From NCBI GenBank assembly GCA_947623855.1, contig CANQHW010000005.1, forward strand, positions 1 to 17,521: 17,521 nucleotides of DNA, written 5' to 3'. The first letter of the stretch is position 1. Every line of letters begins with the position of its first letter. The translations under genes were made by a program, and so were the position numbers. Positions 1 to 7,860 of the stretch are shown here, one piece after another. The DNA comes from an uncultured Bacilli bacterium (GTDB lineage: Bacteria > Bacillota_I > Bacilli_A > RF39 > UBA660). The notes under the pieces are model-generated. The model did not search any database. It was not told where the DNA came from and was given only the letters and a program-made list of their open reading frames with translations.

Positions 1-1228
1 TGTTAAAGTAGAAGGAGAAGAAGGAAATAGAACTACTTTTCCTACTGAAAACGAAGGTTTAATATATGCTGGAATAACATGCGATAATGAAGGAATAACT
101 ACTGCTACTTGGGATGTGGATAATTGGTCATTAATAGTAAATACAAAAGGCCCCAATAAATGTGTCGTAACATTTAAACCGGGTTATGTATTGAGTACTT
201 ACTTATCAAAATTAGTAGAATCAGATATAACAAGTGATGGAACAGATGATGATAATAAGAGATATTATGGACCAAATGAAACAGTAAAAAATTATATCTG
301 GTTTAATTGTGATACCTATTCAGGATTAACTAAAGATAATGCTAGTGAACATTGTGAATTATGGCGGATTATAGGACTTATGAACAACGTCGAAACCGAA
401 AGTAAAGGTACCCAAAATTTAGTAAAAATCATAAGAGATGAATTTTTACCTAATTATCTGGTATGGGATAATAAACCAAAAGGAACAGGATCATCAGATT
501 CAAGCTATGGAAGTAGTGATTGGACCGATTCGAGATTAATGATGTTATTAAATCCAGGATATAGTACACATGAATTAAATGCAACTGAAGCAACAGGAAG
601 TTTGTATTGGGATAGAAAAGATGGTAAGTGTTCCGGAGCAACTAAGAGTGGGATTACTGTATCAGATGGAACAACAATAGATTGTAAATTTAGTACAGAG
701 GGATTAAAAGGCGATGATACTGGACCAACAAAAAGTATGATTGAAAGCGTAAAATGGAAACTAGGAGGAAGAAGTACTATATCTATAGCAACACCAAGCG
801 ATTGGTATAGTAGTGAACGAGGAGCAAGTGTACCAAGTGGCAGAAAAACAGAATGGATTGGGAAGATAGGTTTAATGTACCCAAGTGATTATGGATATGC
901 CACCGGAGGAAAAGAAAGCGGAAGCGGAAGTGGAACATATACAAGAGACCAATGTTTAGCAAAGGCAGTATCTGGATGGTCTTCCGGAGCTTACAGGACA
1001 GATTGTAGAGATACTGATTGGTTATTGGCAACTCAATGGACGATTACGCAGCGCCTTACCTCCTCCGGTGTGACCGCCCTCAACGCGTCCGGGATTGTCA
1101 CCGATTACTCCACCGCGAACGAAGCGTGCGCCGTCCGTCCGACTTTATATCTGAAATCCGATGTAAAAATATTAGATGATGAAGTAAGTGATGGAAGTAG
1201 TGACCATCCATATATCATCGTACCATAA
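1..1228 (+). CDS. Surface-type protein with GC-rich variable-like segment (5' end missing)
   Basis: The reading frame is open from base 2 to the TAA at 1226-1228, giving 408 residues; the start and any membrane anchor lie upstream of the window. A GTG at 116 is only an internal codon, because the residues before it (such as GITCDNEG) align with the full-length paralogue at 13238-14713. Shared blocks in order are GLIYxGITCDNEG, ELWRIIGLMNN, LNPGY, EWIGKIGLMYPSDYGYATGG, SGSGTYTR, AVRPxLYL and SDHPYIIVP. Several cysteines recur at matching places and may form disulfides outside the cell. Bases 1037-1141 are abruptly GC-rich and encode the most divergent part. The architecture suggests a secreted or anchored, C-type-lectin/formylglycine-enzyme-like domain of the kind diversified by DGRs; that fold is inferred, not shown. 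The function, probably surface binding, is unknown. Confidence 0.8.
   Translation, partial: VKVEGEEGNRTTFPTENEGLIYAGITCDNEGITTATWDVDNWSLIVNTKGPNKCVVTFKPGYVLSTYLSKLVESDITSDGTDDDNKRYYGPNETVKNYIWFNCDTYSGLTKDNASEHCELWRIIGLMNNVETESKGTQNLVKIIRDEFLPNYLVWDNKPKGTGSSDSSYGSSDWTDSRLMMLLNPGYSTHELNATEATGSLYWDRKDGKCSGATKSGITVSDGTTIDCKFSTEGLKGDDTGPTKSMIESVKWKLGGRSTISIATPSDWYSSERGASVPSGRKTEWIGKIGLMYPSDYGYATGGKESGSGSGTYTRDQCLAKAVSGWSSGAYRTDCRDTDWLLATQWTITQRLTSSGVTALNASGIVTDYSTANEACAVRPTLYLKSDVKILDDEVSDGSSDHPYIIVP
1037..1141 (+). other. Candidate DGR variable region 1 (GC-rich island)
   Basis: These 35 codons run from the W of QW to the P of AVRP and have 68 of 105 bases G or C by hand count, inside a gene rich in A and T on both sides. 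It aligns with the island at 14525-14629: 35 codons each, with one codon shifted at each end of the core. In the core, TCC, GGT-GTG, GGG, GTC, TCC and the closing GCC-GTC-CGN-CCG are the same, while the codons between them differ, mostly in their first two bases. That fits templating from AAC/AAT-like codons with adenine mutagenesis. No template repeat or reverse transcriptase is visible here. Confidence 0.55.
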
Positions 1229-1236
1229 TATATATA

Positions 1237-1284
1237 TAAAGAAGAATAAACTTATATCTAGTCTTATTCTTCTTTATTTGTTAT
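1237..1284 (+). terminator. Probable rho-independent terminator of the first surface-protein gene
   Basis: A perfect 13-base inverted repeat, TAAAGAAGAATAA at 1237-1249 and TTATTCTTCTTTA at 1264-1276, has a 14-base loop and is followed by TTTGTT. It starts nine bases after the stop codon. The stem is AT-rich, so termination may be partial. Confidence 0.6.
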
Positions 1285-1287
1285 AAT
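1279..1287 (+). promoter_or_regulatory. Extended -10 promoter of the AAA+ gene
   Basis: TGTTATAAT (TGn plus TATAAT) lies just upstream of the AAA+ gene. No good -35 is visible (TAGTCT at 1259-1264 is weak), as expected for an extended -10 promoter. The predicted transcript start is near 1294, so the leader would be only about 15 bases. Confidence 0.55.
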
Positions 1288-1308
1288 ATCTTTATGGAGT
1301 TGACTTAT

Positions 1309-2244
1309 ATGAATGAAAAAATAAGTATGTTAGAAAGATATGGTGAAGAATTAACTGCTAAAACCTATATTACTGATCCTGCTATAGCTAGAGATGAAGA
1401 AATAAAACAAGTAATCCTTACTTTATTAACACCCGAAAAAAGTGCTCTTTTAGTAGGTAAAGCTGGTATAGGTAAAACCGCTATAGTAGAAGGTTTAGCC
1501 TATCGTATTATGAAAAACTTAGTACCTAATGCTCTACAAGGTTATAAAATATATAAAATAAATATAACTAGTTTATTAGGAACTATTGAAAGTGATGGTC
1601 AAGCTGAAAATAGAATTGATTTATTAGTCAAAGAATTAAGTACTATGACTAAAACTATTTTATTCATTGATGAAACTCACGTTTTAGTAAATAAAAACGT
1701 TACCGGAGGTTCCGGTATCGATTTTGCTAATATGTTAAAAGCCGGCCTTGATAGAGGAGAAATAAAACTAATCGGTGCCACTACTACCCAAGAATATGAA
1801 ACCTATATTTTAAGAGACCGCGCTTTCCTAAGAAGATTCCAAAAAATTGAAGTCACCGAGTTTGATAAACCAACCTGTGTCAAAGTCTTAATGGGAACCT
1901 ATCCTAAATTAGAAAAACAAATCGGTGTTAAATTAAACTATACTACTTTTATAATTGAAAAAATTATGGCCTTTATTGTGGAAATGACCGATGAATATAA
2001 AAGAGTTTATGAAATCGCTAGTCGTTACCCAGATATTTGTTTAACCGTCCTAGCTAATGCCTTTACCTTCGCTTTATATGAAAACCAAAGCGAAGTAAAA
2101 ATCCGTCATATCTATCAAGCTGTATGTAACGCTAAAAATATCTATGAAGACGTCAAATTAAAAGAAATGGAAAGATTTAAAGTCGTATTTGCCGACCTTA
2201 TTGAAGAAGAAGGCGGACTTAATAGTACTTATGATACTTTATAA
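1309..2244 (+). CDS. Stand-alone Clp/ClpB-type AAA+ ATPase domain
   Basis: This 311-residue protein matches the first AAA+ module of ClpB/ClpC and little else. Walker A is GKAGIGKT (about residues 50-57), Walker B is ILFIDE (117-122), sensor 1 lies in LIGATT, and the arginine-finger region is RAFLRRFQK. The aromatic pore loop that grips substrate in ClpB (KYRGEFE) is replaced by TIESDGQAEN, and there is no M-domain, second AAA+ module or N-domain. It can probably bind and hydrolyse ATP and may form rings, but threading of unfolded protein is doubtful; a regulatory or partner-remodelling role is inferred. The start at 1309 was chosen because GGAG at 1296-1299 sits nine bases upstream. The in-frame ATG at 1294 coincides with the predicted transcript start and would be leaderless. 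Confidence 0.8.
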   Translation: MNEKISMLERYGEELTAKTYITDPAIARDEEIKQVILTLLTPEKSALLVGKAGIGKTAIVEGLAYRIMKNLVPNALQGYKIYKINITSLLGTIESDGQAENRIDLLVKELSTMTKTILFIDETHVLVNKNVTGGSGIDFANMLKAGLDRGEIKLIGATTTQEYETYILRDRAFLRRFQKIEVTEFDKPTCVKVLMGTYPKLEKQIGVKLNYTTFIIEKIMAFIVEMTDEYKRVYEIASRYPDICLTVLANAFTFALYENQSEVKIRHIYQAVCNAKNIYEDVKLKEMERFKVVFADLIEEEGGLNSTYDTL

Positions 2245-2246
2245 AG

Positions 2247-2267
2247 AAAGATTTTAAATCTTTTTTT
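2247..2267 (+). terminator. Terminator between convergent AAA+ and PAP2 genes
   Basis: AAAGATT at 2247-2253 pairs with AATCTTT at 2257-2263, followed by a T run, directly after the AAA+ stop codon. The near-palindromic sequence may also work for the convergent PAP2 gene. Confidence 0.6.
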
Positions 2268-2892
2268 ATTTAAAATAATTAATAATTTTATTTCTATTTA
2301 TTTTAATATAAGTAACCAAAAACACCATCCCACAAGCATATCCTCCTAAAACATCACTAGCATAATGAACTCCTAAATATATTCTACTAATACCTATTAA
2401 AATAGTTAATATAACCATAAATATACTACCTATTATTTTATAATTCTTAGGTAATTTACTTTTAACTAAAAGATATGAAAGAAACCCATATATACATAAA
2501 GATATCATCGCATGAGCACTAGGAAAACTATAACCCATCTCTTCTATTAAATTTATATCTATTGGTCTTTCTCTAGCAAATATTAATTTAATAATAGTAT
2601 TTAATATAAAAGCTAAAACTAAATTTAAAATATATAACTTACTTATATCTTTATTTTTAAATATTATAAATATAATAATAACTGATATTATACAAAATAG
2701 GGGACTTGCAAAAAAAGAAATAAACTTCATAGTATTTGTAATTAAAGGATTTTTAATAAGTGTAATTATCTTATATATACTATTATCAAAATATACTAAA
2801 TTATCATCTAATAAAAACTTAACAATTACTAAAAATATCATTAACCCCATTGCAAAACATATCTTTTTCCAATGTTGTTTTATTAATTCCAT
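2266..2892 (-). CDS. PAP2-family membrane phosphatase
   Basis: This 208-residue protein has about six hydrophobic segments. The three acid-phosphatase signatures are in order: K102 with RP at 109-110 (KLIFARERP), PSAH at 124-127 (the PSGH motif with Ala for Gly), and SR at 169-170 with H176 and D180 (SRIYLGVHYASD). The family removes phosphate from lipid phosphates such as phosphatidic acid, phosphatidylglycerophosphate or undecaprenyl pyrophosphate on the outer face of the membrane; which of these is used here cannot be read from sequence. GGGAAG lies just upstream of the ATG. The gene is divergent from the SDR gene at 2987 and convergent with the AAA+ gene. Confidence 0.88.
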   Translation of the reverse strand: MELIKQHWKKICFAMGLMIFLVIVKFLLDDNLVYFDNSIYKIITLIKNPLITNTMKFISFFASPLFCIISVIIIFIIFKNKDISKLYILNLVLAFILNTIIKLIFARERPIDINLIEEMGYSFPSAHAMISLCIYGFLSYLLVKSKLPKNYKIIGSIFMVILTILIGISRIYLGVHYASDVLGGYACGMVFLVTYIKINRNKIINYFK

Positions 2893-2931
2893 AAACTTCC
2901 CTTACTTTCTTAATATATTGTACTAAAAAAC

Positions 2932-2960
2932 TAGACTAAAATACAATAGGGTTGTATAAT
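2932..2960 (+). promoter_or_regulatory. Promoter of the SDR / PLP-enzyme operon
   Basis: -35-like TAGACT at 2932-2937, a 17-base spacer, and a perfect -10 TATAAT at 2955-2960. It lies 27 bases upstream of the ATG at 2987. A weaker minus-strand -10 (TACAAT, 2922-2917) for the PAP2 gene lies in the same gap. Confidence 0.6.
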
Positions 2961-2986
2961 AATTTTACGAAAGTTTAGGTGTTATT

Positions 2987-3703
2987 ATGACTATTTTAGT
3001 AACGGGAGCTAATAAAAATTTAGGTTTTTATCTCTCTTTAGAATTAGCTAAACTAGGATATGATTTAATCCTAGTTTATGATAAAGATGATCAAGCTAAA
3101 GAGGAATGTGTAAATAAACTAAGTAAATATAATGTCAAGATATTATGGTATAAAGTAGATATTAGTAATGAAGAAAAAATACAAAAAATGTATAAAGATT
3201 TAAGTATTAAAGGTATTAAATTAGATGGTTTAGTAAATAATGCTAGTATTTATAAAGATAATAATATTATAGATAAAAATAGTAAAGAATTTACTAAAGT
3301 GTTAACTACCAATGTTCTTGGCACTTACCTTGTCACTAAATATGCAATTCCTTTACTTAACCCTCTATCAAGTATTGTCAACATCTCTTCTGTTAATGCT
3401 TTAAATACTAACTATCCCGAAGCCATAGATTATGATGCGAGTAAAGCCGGAATTATTTCTTTAACTAAAGATTTTGCTAAATATTTAAGCCCTAAAATCC
3501 GTGTAAATACCGTCTGTCCTGGGTGGATAGAAGGACCTAGTACTAAAGATCTAAATCCTTTATTTAAAGAAGAAGAACTAAGTAAAATATATTTACACCG
3601 TTTTGGCACTTATGAAGAAATAACTAATGTTATAATCTTCCTATTAAGTAATAAATCTAGTTATATAAATAATACAATTATTCGAGTAGATGGAGGTATG
3701 TAA
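2987..3703 (+). CDS. Short-chain dehydrogenase/reductase (FabG-like)
   Basis: This 238-residue classical SDR has a Rossmann fold. The cofactor motif is TGANKNLG (6-13; the usual middle Gly is Asn). NNAS (84-87) stands for NNAG, the catalytic Ser is at 134/135 in NISS, and the YxxxK pair is Y149/K153 in YDASK, followed by the usual PGW segment. Such enzymes move hydride between NAD(P)H and a carbonyl or alcohol; 3-oxoacyl-ACP or sugar substrates are possible, but none can be assigned. AGGTG at 2977-2981 precedes the start. The TAA overlaps the ATG of the next gene by one base (TAATG), so the two proteins are probably translationally coupled. Confidence 0.85.
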   Translation: MTILVTGANKNLGFYLSLELAKLGYDLILVYDKDDQAKEECVNKLSKYNVKILWYKVDISNEEKIQKMYKDLSIKGIKLDGLVNNASIYKDNNIIDKNSKEFTKVLTTNVLGTYLVTKYAIPLLNPLSSIVNISSVNALNTNYPEAIDYDASKAGIISLTKDFAKYLSPKIRVNTVCPGWIEGPSTKDLNPLFKEEELSKIYLHRFGTYEEITNVIIFLLSNKSSYINNTIIRVDGGM

Positions 3704-4926
3704 TGCAAGCTTTAGAATTAGTCTTAAATAAAGAACAAGAAATTAAAGAAGAACTAACTAAACAAGATGAAATATGTTTATATAATAGTCAAAAAGTAAT
3801 GAATGCTTTTCTAGAATGTAAGTTATCTTCATCCCACTTTGCATCCACTAGCGGTTATGGGTATGATGATATCGGAAGAGATACCATTGAAAAAATCTAT
3901 GCCCATATCTTTAAAGCCGAAGATGCTCTAGTAAGAAATCAATTTATCTCTGGTAGTCATGCTCTTAATGTTACTTTATTTGGATTATTACGTCCTAATG
4001 ATACCTTACTATCTATTACCGGACTTCCCTATGATACCCTCCACGAAGTAATTGGTATCAAAGAAAATAATAGTTCCCTAAAAAGCTTTGGCATTAATTA
4101 TGACCAAATAGATTTAATAAATGATGATTTTGATTATGCTAAAATAAAAGAAGTATTACAAACTAAAAAAATTAAAGTAATAGAAATCCAACGAAGTAAA
4201 GGTTATGCTAATCGTCGTAGTATAACTATTTCTCAATTAGAAAAAGTTATTAAATTTATTAAAAATATTGATAAAGAAGTAATTATTATGATAGATAATT
4301 GTTACTGTGAGTTTGTAAGTCCTAAAGAACCTATTGAAGTAGGGGCGGATATCTGTGTAGGATCTTTAATTAAAAACCTAGGAGGAGGCCTTGCTCCCAA
4401 TGGTGCTTATGTCGTTGGAAGAAAAGACTTAATAAACTTAGTTGCTGAAAGATTAACCCTTCCTGGTGAAGGCAAAGAAGTAGGACCATCTCTGGGCGTT
4501 AATAAACAATTATTACAAGGTTTATATATGGCTCCTAGTGTTGTAACCAGTGCTTTAAAAACCGCTACTTTAGCTAGTGCAGTCTTAGATAGTTTAGGTT
4601 ATACTGTAAGCCCTAAATATAATGAAGAAAAAGCCGACATCGTTCTAAGTATTATCTTTAATGATAAAGATAAATTAATCAAATATGTCCAAGGCATCCA
4701 AAGTGCCTCTCCCGTTGATGCTTTTGCACTACCACTACCATGGGATATGCCAGGTTATGATGACCAAGTCATCATGGCCGCTGGTTGCTTTACCCAAGGT
4801 TCTTCTATTGAACTATCCTGTGATGGACCTATAAGACCCCCATATATCGCTTATATGCAAGGAAGCTTAACCTATGAATATGGCAAACTTGCTATTATCA
4901 AAGCTGTTGAAAATATTTTAAATTAA
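3703..4926 (+). CDS. COG4100-type PLP enzyme (methionine gamma-lyase/'aluminium resistance' family)
   Basis: This 407-residue protein is full length for the family. The PLP lysine is probably K224 in GSLIKNLGGG, with the cofactor-ring Asp at D198 in MIDNCYCEF; the family segment EIQRSKGYANR is at 161-171, and DDIGRD near residue 55 is also typical. These fold-type I enzymes resemble cystathionine beta-lyase and methionine gamma-lyase and are often labelled aluminium-resistance proteins, though the true substrate is poorly known. GGAGG at 3692-3696 lies inside the end of the upstream SDR gene, six bases before the ATG. Pairing with an SDR is not the usual family context that I know of, and its meaning is unclear. 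Confidence 0.85.
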   Translation: MQALELVLNKEQEIKEELTKQDEICLYNSQKVMNAFLECKLSSSHFASTSGYGYDDIGRDTIEKIYAHIFKAEDALVRNQFISGSHALNVTLFGLLRPNDTLLSITGLPYDTLHEVIGIKENNSSLKSFGINYDQIDLINDDFDYAKIKEVLQTKKIKVIEIQRSKGYANRRSITISQLEKVIKFIKNIDKEVIIMIDNCYCEFVSPKEPIEVGADICVGSLIKNLGGGLAPNGAYVVGRKDLINLVAERLTLPGEGKEVGPSLGVNKQLLQGLYMAPSVVTSALKTATLASAVLDSLGYTVSPKYNEEKADIVLSIIFNDKDKLIKYVQGIQSASPVDAFALPLPWDMPGYDDQVIMAAGCFTQGSSIELSCDGPIRPPYIAYMQGSLTYEYGKLAIIKAVENILN

Positions 4927-5424
4927 TTATTTTACTCTCTTTAATTGGAGAGTATTTTTCATTTCATCATACATCTTCATTGTTAAATTAATAATTGCTG
5001 AATCACTATTCTTAGGAAGAATAAAACTTTCTTCAATAATTTTTCTATTTTTATAATACATAATAATAGCTTCTTCCTCTTTATTTTCATTTAAAAAAGA
5101 ATACCCAATTATTTCATTTCGATGTATTTCACTTGTTTTATCCGCTAAATTTAATAAAAGCAATCCATGATACTCTTTATCATAAACTCTATTATCTTTA
5201 ATAATAATGATATTACGTAAAGCATCTAAAACTTTATAAGTATGTAATCCTACCACCCGACATTTAACTTTTACATTATCATAAAATTCCGGTAATCTAG
5301 ACATTAACTCCCAATATTTTTTTGAAGTTAAAAATAAAATATCTAAATAATCATCTCTTCCATAAGCTAAACTATTAATAAAATAACCCCTAATACTTTC
5401 ATTATCTATTATAGACTTCTCCAT
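4927..5424 (-). CDS. Hypothetical protein, 165 residues
   Basis: I do not recognise this protein. It has no signal peptide and no clear membrane segment. It is a mix of charged and hydrophobic stretches, with FxNSLAYGRDDYLDILF near the N-terminus, a hydrophobic patch LLLLNLADKT in the middle, and a predicted C-terminal helix (MKMYDEMKN). The start at 5424 is preferred over an ATG at 5430 because GAGG at 5435-5432 is seven bases from the former and almost touches the latter. Its tail converges on the PLP-enzyme gene, whose terminator lies inside its last codons. An extended -10 is just upstream. Confidence 0.7.
   Translation of the reverse strand: MEKSIIDNESIRGYFINSLAYGRDDYLDILFLTSKKYWELMSRLPEFYDNVKVKCRVVGLHTYKVLDALRNIIIIKDNRVYDKEYHGLLLLNLADKTSEIHRNEIIGYSFLNENKEEEAIIMYYKNRKIIEESFILPKNSDSAIINLTMKMYDEMKNTLQLKRVK
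4933..4959 (+). terminator. Terminator of the SDR / PLP-enzyme operon
   Basis: TACTCTC (4933-4939) pairs with GAGAGTA (4948-4954) and is followed by TTTTT. It lies inside the 3' coding end of the convergent gene at 4927-5424. Confidence 0.75.
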
Positions 5425-5446
5425 ATTCATACCTCACTAGCTAATT

Positions 5447-5455
5447 ATTATAACA
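5447..5455 (-). promoter_or_regulatory. Extended -10 promoter of the hypothetical gene at 4927-5424
   Basis: Read on the minus strand, TGTTATAAT is a perfect TGn-TATAAT extended -10, 22 bases before the chosen ATG. The -35 position (TAGTTA) is poor. Confidence 0.5.
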
Positions 5456-5508
5456 TATAGTAGGAAAATTAACTATTTAATCTTTTTTATTTTTCATACT
5501 TTATATTA

Positions 5509-5522
5509 GGTGATTAATCACC
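5509..5522. promoter_or_regulatory. Perfect palindrome, possible operator of the M23 gene
   Basis: GGTGATTAATCACC is a perfect 14-base palindrome, two bases after a -10-like TATATT (5502-5507) and 27 bases before the M23 ATG. Its position fits a dimeric repressor site, but no matching regulator is identified. Confidence 0.4.
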
Positions 5523-5549
5523 AGTGTACACAAATTAGAAAGGAGTAAT

Positions 5550-6377
5550 ATGCAATATCCTGTTAATTATATTGTCATTACTCAAGGTTTTCACCAAGGC
5601 AAATCACTAGACTTTGGTTGGAATAATAAATACGGTGGCCAAAATCAACCCATATTTGCTGTTGATAATGGTATAGTATGGAAGATTGAACGCCAAAAAC
5701 TAGGGGGAAATGTTGTATTTATTCTTCACGATAATGGGTTAGTTTCAATTTATGGACATCTTTTAGATGGAAGTATTACAGTATCACCAAATGATAGAGT
5801 GGCTAGAGGTGAAAGAATTGCTTTGATGGGAGCAACAGGAGTTGTAACCGGTCCTCATTTACACTTTGGTTTATATAAAAGTAAAAGAATATCAGACGAT
5901 AACATGCTTGATCCTTTTCTTTATTTATATGTCTTAAATACCCAAATTGTTAATCAAGGGTCTTTAAATAAATATCCTATAAATTATGAACCAATCTATA
6001 ATATGAAATATGTTAAAAGTGGCTATGATTTAAACGTCAGAAGAGGACCAGGAACTAATTATAAAGAAATAAATGAATTAGTTAGTGACACTTTAGTAAC
6101 TATCTATGAAATGTGCGATGGCTGGGCAAGAATAGGGGAAGACCAATGGGTAGCAGGTAACTTCTTAGTAGATATTATACCTAATAAAGTAATTTATACT
6201 AAAGAAGTATTTAATGTCGACGAAGAAGGCTTAAATGTACGTAAAACACCTAATGGTACCTTAGTAAAAACTAAAAGCCCACTACCTAATAAAACCATCG
6301 TTTCTGTATTAGAAGAAAAAAATAATTTTACTAAAATAGGCAAAGATAGGTATGTTTATAGCCCATACTTAAAATAA
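5550..6377 (+). CDS. M23-family (LytM-like) peptidase with two SH3 domains
   Basis: This 275-residue protein has an N-terminal M23 domain with the probable zinc ligands H15, D21 and H105 (GPHLHFG), and H70 in YGHL. Two bacterial SH3 domains follow: about 150-197 (LNVRRGPGTNYKEI...GWARIGEDQWV) and 215-275 (LNVRKTPNG...RYVYSPYLK). The family cuts peptide cross-bridges of peptidoglycan, and SH3b domains bind wall peptides. There is no signal peptide: the protein starts directly with MQYPVNYIVITQGF, as phage endolysins do, so export would need lysis, a holin or another route. H15 and D21 are six residues apart (HQGKSLD) where four (HxGxD) is usual. AAAGGAG at 5539-5545 supports the start. Confidence 0.85.
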   Translation: MQYPVNYIVITQGFHQGKSLDFGWNNKYGGQNQPIFAVDNGIVWKIERQKLGGNVVFILHDNGLVSIYGHLLDGSITVSPNDRVARGERIALMGATGVVTGPHLHFGLYKSKRISDDNMLDPFLYLYVLNTQIVNQGSLNKYPINYEPIYNMKYVKSGYDLNVRRGPGTNYKEINELVSDTLVTIYEMCDGWARIGEDQWVAGNFLVDIIPNKVIYTKEVFNVDEEGLNVRKTPNGTLVKTKSPLPNKTIVSVLEEKNNFTKIGKDRYVYSPYLK

Positions 6378-6400
6378 AGATAGGATCCGTCCTATCTTTT
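6377..6400 (+). terminator. Terminator of the M23 peptidase gene
   Basis: AAGATAGGA (6377-6385), loop TCCG, and TCCTATCTT (6390-6398) with trailing T. It is a strong hairpin starting in the stop codon, and its right arm overlaps the end of the convergent 54-residue gene. Confidence 0.8.
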
Positions 6401-6556
6401 AACTTTCTCTAATTCTTCTATAATACTAGCTATTTCTTGTTTCTCTATCTTATCTACTTTATTACTAAGTATTTGTAAAAAAGAAATTTTATCTTCTATA
6501 GTAGACTTATCTTCTGTAATTAATTTATATTGTTCTTCTAAAGTTTTAACGTCCAT
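6392..6556 (-). CDS. Small charged helical protein, 54 residues
   Basis: This is an ATG-to-TAG frame encoding 54 residues, about half of them charged (MDVKTLEEQYKLITEDK... to EELEKVKR), probably a single helix or short coiled coil. AAAGGAA lies seven bases upstream of the ATG, and the start overlaps the last 11 bases of the upstream 437-residue gene, a sign of coupled translation. It ends inside the hairpin of the convergent M23 gene. The role is unknown; being the third gene of the set, it may bind the HExxH protein. The good ribosome site and protein-like composition make chance unlikely. Confidence 0.65.
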   Translation of the reverse strand: MDVKTLEEQYKLITEDKSTIEDKISFLQILSNKVDKIEKQEIASIIEELEKVKR

Positions 6557-7859
6557 AACCCAATTCCTTTCTTTTATCCAACACTCTTTTTATATTATCC
6601 ATCTTAATTAATTCTTTTAAAATTAATCTATTCGTAGTAAATTTTCTTAAATTCCCACTTAAATAATATAACTTAGTAGAATTAAGATTCTCTAAATCTC
6701 TTTGTAATAAATTCTCATATCTTATTATAACACTAAATAATAATCTATAATCTTCTTCCTCTTTAATAAGACTTTCTATCTCTTCCTTCTTTAATTTACG
6801 AATATATCTTACTATTAAATATGCATAAAAATCATAAATATCTTTATTCTTAGAATCATCCCTTACTGCTAAATATAACTCTTTTTTTAAAGTAGGATAA
6901 TCCTTCCTTGTCCCATCAGTATTATACATTCTTGTTAACATACCCTCTATAACCGCAGGATTTTTAAAAGCTACAACATCTAATAAATTCTCATAATAAT
7001 CTTCTCTTGTTTCTTTAGCAAAAGTCTTTAATACATTATTAACACTACCTGAATCATAATAGGGCTTTTCGATATTTTGATAAACATAACTTACTTTAAA
7101 ATATGGATTAATCTCTAAAATCTTCTCTTTTGCTTTTGCCATCCCATAAAGATTAGCATTCATCTCTTCTTTATTTGTATCATAATAAAACTGATATAAT
7201 TCTTTTCCAATCCTTGCTCCTAAACCATTACGGATATTTTTAACAATCTGATACTTTAAAATATCAATCTTATAACAATAAGGATTTAAACCCATCTCAT
7301 CTACTAACATATGATACTCTTCATGATATAAAGTCATATAAATATCATAAATACCATAACTTTGATTCGTATATTTAATCTTATCAGGGAACTCTAAAAC
7401 ATGATTATAATGATAATCTTCTTTTACCCTAGCTTTTGCTCTTTTTCCTAAATCATTAAAACTTAAATTTATTTTATAAACTAAATCTTTCTCTAAATCT
7501 TTAACTACACTAGCTACTAAAATAGGGTAATAAATATTAATATCTAAATCTTTAGGATACTTAATAATATAATTTTTAATTCCTTTTCTTAAAGTATCTA
7601 ATAAAGGACAATCTTTATTATTAAAATTTTTATATTCTAAAACTATATCAGCTAAAACTTTTACCTTTTCTAAAGATATTGTTTTAAAATCTTCTTCTAA
7701 TTCTTTTAAAAAAGTATCTCCTTTAAAAGAATACTCTGTAAAATTATTATCAAACATCGTAGGAGAAAAACATTCAATTAACATTTCTAAATCACTATTA
7801 ATTGTTTTAAAATATTTTGAAGTATCTTTTAAAGAAAGTAAAAAATCAATAGTATTCAT
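6546..7859 (-). CDS. Uncharacterised protein with HExxH metallopeptidase motif, 437 residues
   Basis: I do not recognise the family. The protein is Lys- and Tyr-rich and apparently soluble, without a signal peptide. LYHEEYHML contains HExxH (H179, E180, H183) in a predicted helix. About 48 residues on, KEEMNANLYGMAKA (E231/E232) resembles the third zinc ligand of gluzincins, as in the EYEAD/EANxFA motifs of ImmA/IrrE- and M48-like peptidases. That combination suggests a zinc peptidase, or an inactive relative. The rest is helical with no recognised domain. Its ATG follows the TAA of the 70-residue membrane protein by one base, with AGGAGAT at the end of that gene serving as ribosome site. It overlaps the downstream 54-residue gene. 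Confidence 0.75.
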   Translation of the reverse strand: MNTIDFLLSLKDTSKYFKTINSDLEMLIECFSPTMFDNNFTEYSFKGDTFLKELEEDFKTISLEKVKVLADIVLEYKNFNNKDCPLLDTLRKGIKNYIIKYPKDLDINIYYPILVASVVKDLEKDLVYKINLSFNDLGKRAKARVKEDYHYNHVLEFPDKIKYTNQSYGIYDIYMTLYHEEYHMLVDEMGLNPYCYKIDILKYQIVKNIRNGLGARIGKELYQFYYDTNKEEMNANLYGMAKAKEKILEINPYFKVSYVYQNIEKPYYDSGSVNNVLKTFAKETREDYYENLLDVVAFKNPAVIEGMLTRMYNTDGTRKDYPTLKKELYLAVRDDSKNKDIYDFYAYLIVRYIRKLKKEEIESLIKEEEDYRLLFSVIIRYENLLQRDLENLNSTKLYYLSGNLRKFTTNRLILKELIKMDNIKRVLDKRKELGYGR

Positions 7860-7860
7860 C

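Noticed and set aside
116..118. GTG as the start of the first surface-protein gene
   Set aside because: The frame is open to base 2, and the residues before 116 align with the interior of the paralogue at 13238-14713.
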